Below the pieces are notes generated by a model. It did not search any database and was not told the DNA's origin. It saw only the letters and a list, made by a program, of their open reading frames with translations. From Erythroxylum novogranatense (taxonomy: Eukaryota; Streptophyta; Magnoliopsida; Malpighiales; Erythroxylaceae), in the NCBI GenBank assembly GCA_029891385.1, contig CM057233.1, forward strand, positions 51,228,063 to 51,292,062: a stretch of DNA of 64,000 bases, written 5' to 3'. Position numbers and translations under genes: made by a program. Positions 59,361-64,000 of the stretch are shown here, piece by piece. The first letter of the stretch is position 1; the number at the start of each line of letters is the position of its first letter.

Positions 59361-60462
59361 TTACAACTAGCTCTCCTTCAAGTCCTCCATAGACTAGGAA
59401 CATATCCTTAGTTCTTCTCAAGTACTTAAGGATGTTCTTAACTGCTATCCAGTGACTCTCACCATAATTAGATTGGTATCTACTTGTTATGCTCAAAGCA
59501 TATGAGACATCTGGTCGAGTACATAACATGGCATACATGATAGATCCAATTGCAGATGCATATGGAATCTTACTCATGCGCTCAAGCTCTTTATCTGAAG
59601 TAGGACAATCCTTCTTAGAAAGCTTGATTCCATGTGACATAGGCAAGAATCCTCTCTTGGAATCTTGCATACTGAACCTTTTCAGTATCTTATCTATGTA
59701 TGTACTCTGACTTAGGCCTATAAGCTTTCTTGATCTATCTCTATAGATCTTAATGCCTAAAATATAGGCAGCCTCACCTAAGTCTTTCATTGAGAAACGT
59801 TTCCTTAACCAAATCTTGACACTCTGTAAGGTCGGAATATCGTTTCCAATGAGCAATATGTCATCAACATATAAAGCTAAAAAGACAACAGCACTCCCAC
59901 TAACCTTTTTGTAAACACAAGGTTCATCTTCATTCTTGATGAATCCAAACTCTTTAACAACTTCATCAAAACGAAGATTCCAGCTTCTTGATGCTTGCTT
60001 CAATCCATAAATGGATCTCTGAAGCTTGCACACCTTTCTCGAATTCTTAGGATGGACAAAACCCTCAGGCTGTATCATATATACATCCTCAAGTAAGTTT
60101 CCATTAAGGAAAGCCGTTTTGACATCCATTTGCCATATCTCATAATCATAGTATGCAGCTATGGCAATAAGAATTCTAATGGATTTGATCATGACCACTG
60201 GAGAAAATGTCTCATCATAATCAATTCCATGAACTTGTCCGTAACCTTTAGCAACAAGTCTTTCTTTATAAGTGTGCACATTTCCATCCATGTCGAGTTT
60301 CTTTTTGAAAACCCATTTGCATCCAATGGTCTTCAAGCCATCAGACGGATCAATCAAAGTCCAAACTTGATTGTCATACATGGATTGCATCTCTGCTTTC
60401 ATGGCCTCTAACCATTTAGCAGATTCTGGACTTTCCATAGCTTCGATAGGTTGTGGGCTCAT
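59323..60462 (-). pseudogene. Cop-2 reverse transcriptase and RNase H start (379 codons)
   Basis: A long open polyprotein segment. RT landmarks: SMYDNQVWTLID (~28-39), MDGNVHTYKERLVAKGY, GIDYDETFSPV, the first catalytic Asp D113 in QMDVKTAFLNG, SIYGLKQASRSW (~150-161), YVDD at 198-201 with D200 and D201, KDLGEAAYILGIKIYRD, and YASAIGSIMYAMLCTRPD. It ends at the first RNase H Asp (YTDAGF) by a frameshift at a 'tcgatcga' word. This is the most complete Copia RT in the window. Confidence 0.93.
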
Positions 60463-60924
60463 TATGATCGATGAGCATCACATTATCATCATCAAGAACT
60501 GAGAAATCCATATCTCTCGGGTTCATGACGAATCCTATCAGATCTACGTAGGCCTTTTGTTGTTGAAAACCGCTCATCAACGACTTGTGAGCTCGCTTCA
60601 ATCTCCTTTGCAGCTCAATGTCATTTTGTGAAACTTGAATTTCTTCGTTGTACTTTACTCCCACTGTTTCCTTTGGAAACAAATTCCTTCTAAGAAGAAA
60701 CCATTTCGAGCAACAAACACTTTGTTCTCGATGGGATGTAAAAGTAATATCCTTTAGTTTCTTTAGGATATCCCACAAAATAACATTTTTCAGATTTGGG
60801 TGCCAACTTGTCAGAATTGACGCTTCACATAAGCCTCACAACCCCAAATCTTTAGAAAAGATAAATTGGGACGCTTCGGTCCATATCTCATAAGGTGTCT
60901 TTTCTACCTTTGAAGGAATACGGT
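60416..60924 (-). pseudogene. Cop-2 integrase-RT linker, degraded
   Basis: Segments in several frames, including a 120-codon run ending at 60416. The SVCCSKWFLLR and EIQVSQNDIE pieces resemble the variable linker of Copia polyproteins. There is no continuous frame. Confidence 0.6.
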
Positions 60925-61347
60925 TCAATATGAATGTGCGGTTTCTAAAGCATAGCCCTGTAAGTATTTTGGAAGATTAGTTTGACTCATCATTGATCGA
61001 ACCATATCTAATAGAGTTCGATTTCTCCTTTCAGAAACACCATTCCATTGAGGAGTTCCTGGAGGAGTCAATTGTGAAACGATTCCACAATCCTTAAGAT
61101 AATCATCAAACTCTTGGCTTAAATATTCACCTCCTCGATCAGATCGAAGGATTTTAATATTCTTGCCAAGCTGATTTTGTACTTCATTCTTATACTCTTT
61201 GAACTTTTCAAAAGATTCAGATTTGTACTTCATTAAATAGACATACCCATATCTACTGAAGTCATCTGTAAAAGTAATGAAATACAAATAACCTCCTCTC
61301 GCTGATATGCTAAAAGGACCGCATACATCGGTAGGTATAAGGCCCAA
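60925..61347 (-). pseudogene. Cop-2 integrase core
   Basis: 140 codons with all three catalytic acids: D7 (TDVCGPF), D70 (RSDRGGEYLSQEF) and E106 (NGVSERRNRTLLDMVRSMM). FTDDFSRYGYVYLMK lies between them. It is frameshifted from the upstream zinc-binding part (61348-61440) and ends at the ALETA motif. It would insert cDNA into the genome. Confidence 0.92.
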
Positions 61348-61439
61348 TAGCTCATTGGCCCTTTCCCTTTACTCGTGAAGGGGCCTTTGTCATCTTACCC
61401 AAGAAACAAGAATGACATGTCTCAAAAGATTCAAAAGAA

Positions 61440-61930
61440 TCAATGAATCCATCTTGATGGAGTTTTGAAATGCGTTTCGCTTACATGGCCTAAACGACAA
61501 TGCCAGAGATATGTTGGGTTCAAATCGTTAGATTTAAACTTCTTGGTATTTATGTTATAGATGGGCTCATTTGTTAGAGACTCGGTGTCTAGAGTATAGA
61601 TTCCATTTAATTGACGTGCAATACCATATAAAACGTCATTCTTATAAATGGAAATACTTCTATTCTCAATAGAAAATTTAAATCCATCATTCTCTAAACA
61701 ACCAAAAGAAATAATGTTCCTACTCATAGTAGGTACATAATAACAATTCTTAAGTTCCAAAATGAGTCCAGTAGGCAAAATAAGATCATAAGTCCCCACG
61801 GATAAAGCAGCAACTCTTGCTCCATTTCCCACACGCAGGTCGATCTCACCAGACATCAATCTTCTAGTCCTTCTTAGACTTTGCACATTAGTACAAATGT
61901 GAGTTGCAGCTCCGGTATCTAATACCTAAG
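61440..61930 (-). pseudogene. Cop-2 protease and gag-pre-integrase
   Basis: The retropepsin motif VLDTGAATHIC lies at ~61890-61925. A TAG stop at 61926-61928 replaces the Trp codon usually found just before it. Downstream are GEIDLRVGNGARVAALSVGTY, LKNCYYVPTMSRNI and the pre-integrase end TYLWHCRLGHVSE, which contributes the integrase zinc-binding His. The frame is otherwise open for 148 codons. Confidence 0.9.
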
Positions 61931-62277
61931 ATGCAGAAGGAGTAAAATTGATTTCTATAACAAACATATCTGAAGAAATAGTCGACTATTCTTCTTCTCT
62001 TCACTCTTCCAAATAGAGTTTGCGGTTCCTTTTCCAATGACCGGTTCATTGCAATGGAAGCAAACTCCTCCTCGGGTGCCTTAGTCTTAGTTTCAGGCTT
62101 GGGCTTGGACTTAGGTACTTTACCTTTGTCCTTTCTTTGTGCCTTCTTCTTGAAAGCCTTTCTTTCTTGCTTGAGAACAATTCTCGAGTTCCTATACCAA
62201 TCTAGGAAATTTGTTCCATTAAACTTTTCTTTCTCTAAGATAGACCGCATAGATAGGTTTGTGGATGGAGTAGCCAT
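61888..62277 (-). pseudogene. Cop-2 gag with large internal deletion
   Basis: The start MATPSTNLSMRS is followed by KFNGTNFLDWYRNSRIVLKQE, a normal Copia gag N-terminus. It then runs straight into the Lys-rich C-terminal linker (KKKAQRKDKGKVPKSK), so about 180-200 residues of capsid core are missing. The junction is near 62175. The zinc knuckle (CFHCNEP...) follows at ~62030-62065 with a one-base frame change. Confidence 0.85.
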
Positions 62278-64000
62278 AATCTACAAAAATATGCAACAGG
62301 GTCAACATTCATATATTATGAGGTATTAGCTCCCACTCAAATAAATAACCCTCAATTGAAAAATGGGAGAAACAAGATCCATATTTCACTAAGTCCTAAG
62401 AAAGCTTTGGCTTAACACTCAAAACTTAGTTATTTAGGTAGAAAACTCTTTTCAATTACATCACATGTAACTCTTGATGGGCTTATGTTAAAATACATCT
62501 TATGTACTGCATGTATGTATAAACCCAATCTTATGCCCTAAGCCCAAAACCGTTTTGATAGCTTAGTCAAGTTTAACCATACTTTACCTATGAATAGCAC
62601 CATTATTCAAATGTCTTCCCTAGATGATCCCTACATGCCTTGCTTTGGCAAAAACCCATATAAGGATAAGCTAGAGATAAACATTGGTAAAGATTTATGG
62701 AAGGCATATAAACTTGAAATTATCATGAGGGTAATTCGGTTACTAATCCTATTAGTAAGGTTGTTTGTACTATGCTAGTTCTAATCTTATACTACAACAT
62801 ACTTGAGTATATATATATTAGAAGCATAGAATAGTAATTTACACATGAATATAAATATTCAAAAATATAAATAAACATATGTAAAACCACCAAGAATAAA
62901 TGACACGCAACGAACTAACACACGTAACGAACACGGCGGTCCTTTGATAACAACTCTTGAAAAATTAAACCTTGGCTTGATTCTAATTGTTGATTTGAAA
63001 AAATTTAACTTAATAATTCAACTCTTGAAAAATTAAATTAAATTCCAAAACCCTTTCCTAATAAGTAATCCTTTGAAAACAATTTTCAAATTTAATAAAA
63101 TACCATTTTATTTTATTAGGAATATTTATTAATTTAATCTCTATTAAATTAATTAAATTAGGATTTTAAAACAATTTTAAAAATTAAAAAAAAAATGGAA
63201 GGGGCAGGTGCAGGCGCGCAGCACGCAGACGCCGCCAGCGCTTGACACTGCGTGGGCGTGTCCACGCTCTCGAAGACGCGCGCGCGTGTCCCACACGCGC
63301 CGCCGCCTTCTCAAGTAGCCCGCCCCTCTTCTGGTTTTTTTTTCTTCCCTTTCTTCGGATCTTCCTTCCACCACTCCCATGTTTCCACAACCACGTTGAA
63401 CCGCACCCCACGTCCCACGCACAACCGTCTGATCTCCAAGGAATGAACGAATCTTCAACCGTGGGTCTCCACTCGACGGTTTCCGCAGGCCATGGCGTCA
63501 CCGGAGACGCCATTGCCGCCGACGACACCATCATCTAACGATGGTGTCGCGTCGCTCGTCGATGGGTGTTACTCACCCATCGATTTTCCAGATCTGTAGA
63601 GAAGAAAAAACGCAGATCCATGGGAAAGTTTCAAACAAACCCATCGTTTTTCAGATCTATGGAAAAGAGGGGAAAACGCAGACCATTGTAAAAACCAACC
63701 CAGAAAAACGCAGATAGAGGATTCCAGAAACAATCCCATATGCAATTTCAAAACAATCGCAATTATAATATCAACACAGGCAGTATTCATAATCCACAAA
63801 TCAGAAACCATAAAGCCAAAAATCTTTAACCGTAAACACAAGAAATCACATAAGCCAAATTTGATCCAGATCTAAAGGCTTAAAACTCAAAACATATACA
63901 CAGAGGCAAAACATGGCTTCGGATAAACGCATAAAACCCTTCATGCTTTCGTAGAATTCGGGATTCAAAATAAGGAACATGCGTCAAAACATGGGTGCAT
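62278..64000 (-). other. Cop-2 leader region (untranslated), partial
   Basis: Between gag and the unseen PBS. AT-rich at 62300-63180, a GC/CpG-rich patch at 63190-63545, then moderate composition with a repeated 'cccatcg.tttt(c)cagatct' phrase (63575-63610 and 63640-63665). Two overlapping minus ORFs cover the GC patch (63177-63458 and 63184-63534) without recognisable domains. Confidence 0.55.

Larger units (their letters stand above)
57462..64000 (-). mobile_element. Cop-2: Ty1/Copia element, 5' end outside window
   Basis: The 3' LTR (57462-58866), PPT, RNase H, RT, integrase, protease, shortened gag and leader are present in minus order. No second LTR or convincing PBS occurs before 64000. 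Protein text is close to Cop-1, but the LTRs are different. RT and integrase are better preserved than in Cop-1. Confidence 0.9.

Noticed and set aside
62941..62960. tttgataac as a Cop-2 primer-binding site
   Set aside because: Too short a match, and no LTR-like TGTTGGATCG sequence follows, so the true PBS and LTR are placed beyond 64000.

Overview
This window is plant nuclear heterochromatin. It is AT-rich and almost wholly made of nested LTR retrotransposons. No host protein-coding gene, tRNA, rRNA or CRISPR array could be supported. Long-LTR chromovirus-type Ty3/Gypsy elements, Ty1/Copia elements with a YVDD reverse transcriptase, and primer-binding sites matching initiator-Met tRNA (TGGTATCAGAGC type) all point to a flowering plant. 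The species cannot be named from the sequence.

Layout, left to right. (1) 1-18984: a tandem array of a chromovirus called Gyp-T, plus strand. Each unit is a ~520 bp tail of decayed pol ending in a polypurine tract (PPT), followed by a ~4 kb LTR (TGTTGGACC...GGTCCCAACA). Two units are visible, and the window opens on the final CA of a probable third LTR. A second chromovirus, Gyp-1 (minus strand, 6265-15921, target-site duplication CATGC), sits in the second LTR. A truncated piece of the same insertion sits in the first LTR. (2) 18985-39362: one end of a third chromovirus, Gyp-2 (minus strand), with a decayed internal remnant and a ~4.5 kb LTR. That LTR is split by a full-length Copia element, Cop-1 (22828-32512, duplication ATTCT), and by a Copia element that has lost pol, Cop-S (34029-39007, duplication ATTTT). 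(3) 39363-42023: unassigned AT-rich DNA. (4) 42024-53611: a Copia LTR relic split by a decayed full-length chromovirus, Gyp-3 (42320-52277). (5) 53612-57461: AT-rich DNA with a 347 bp MITE and a decayed chromovirus LTR. (6) 57462-64000: the 3' two-thirds of a second Copia element, Cop-2 (minus strand), whose 5' LTR must lie beyond the window.

Coding content is retroelement gag-pol only. The best preserved pieces are the Gyp-1 RNase H-integrase ORF (493 codons, all catalytic residues present), Cop-2 reverse transcriptase (379 codons) and integrase (D, D, E present), and Cop-1 RT-RNase H. Everything else is interrupted by small indels and stops. Many of these lesions, and many LTR-LTR mismatches, fall at CAG/CTG trinucleotides. 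That raises the possibility of base-calling error at CHG-methylated cytosines, so some elements may be more intact than they look.

The most unusual material is non-coding structure inside the LTRs and leaders: ~180 bp periodic modules, arrays of 13-nt mini-hairpins, a 16-bp perfect palindrome, arrays of a GTCGAC palindrome, a duplicated LTR end with a fossil primer-binding site, and repeated hairpins and ~19-bp CCAATGA repeats in the Cop-1 leader.
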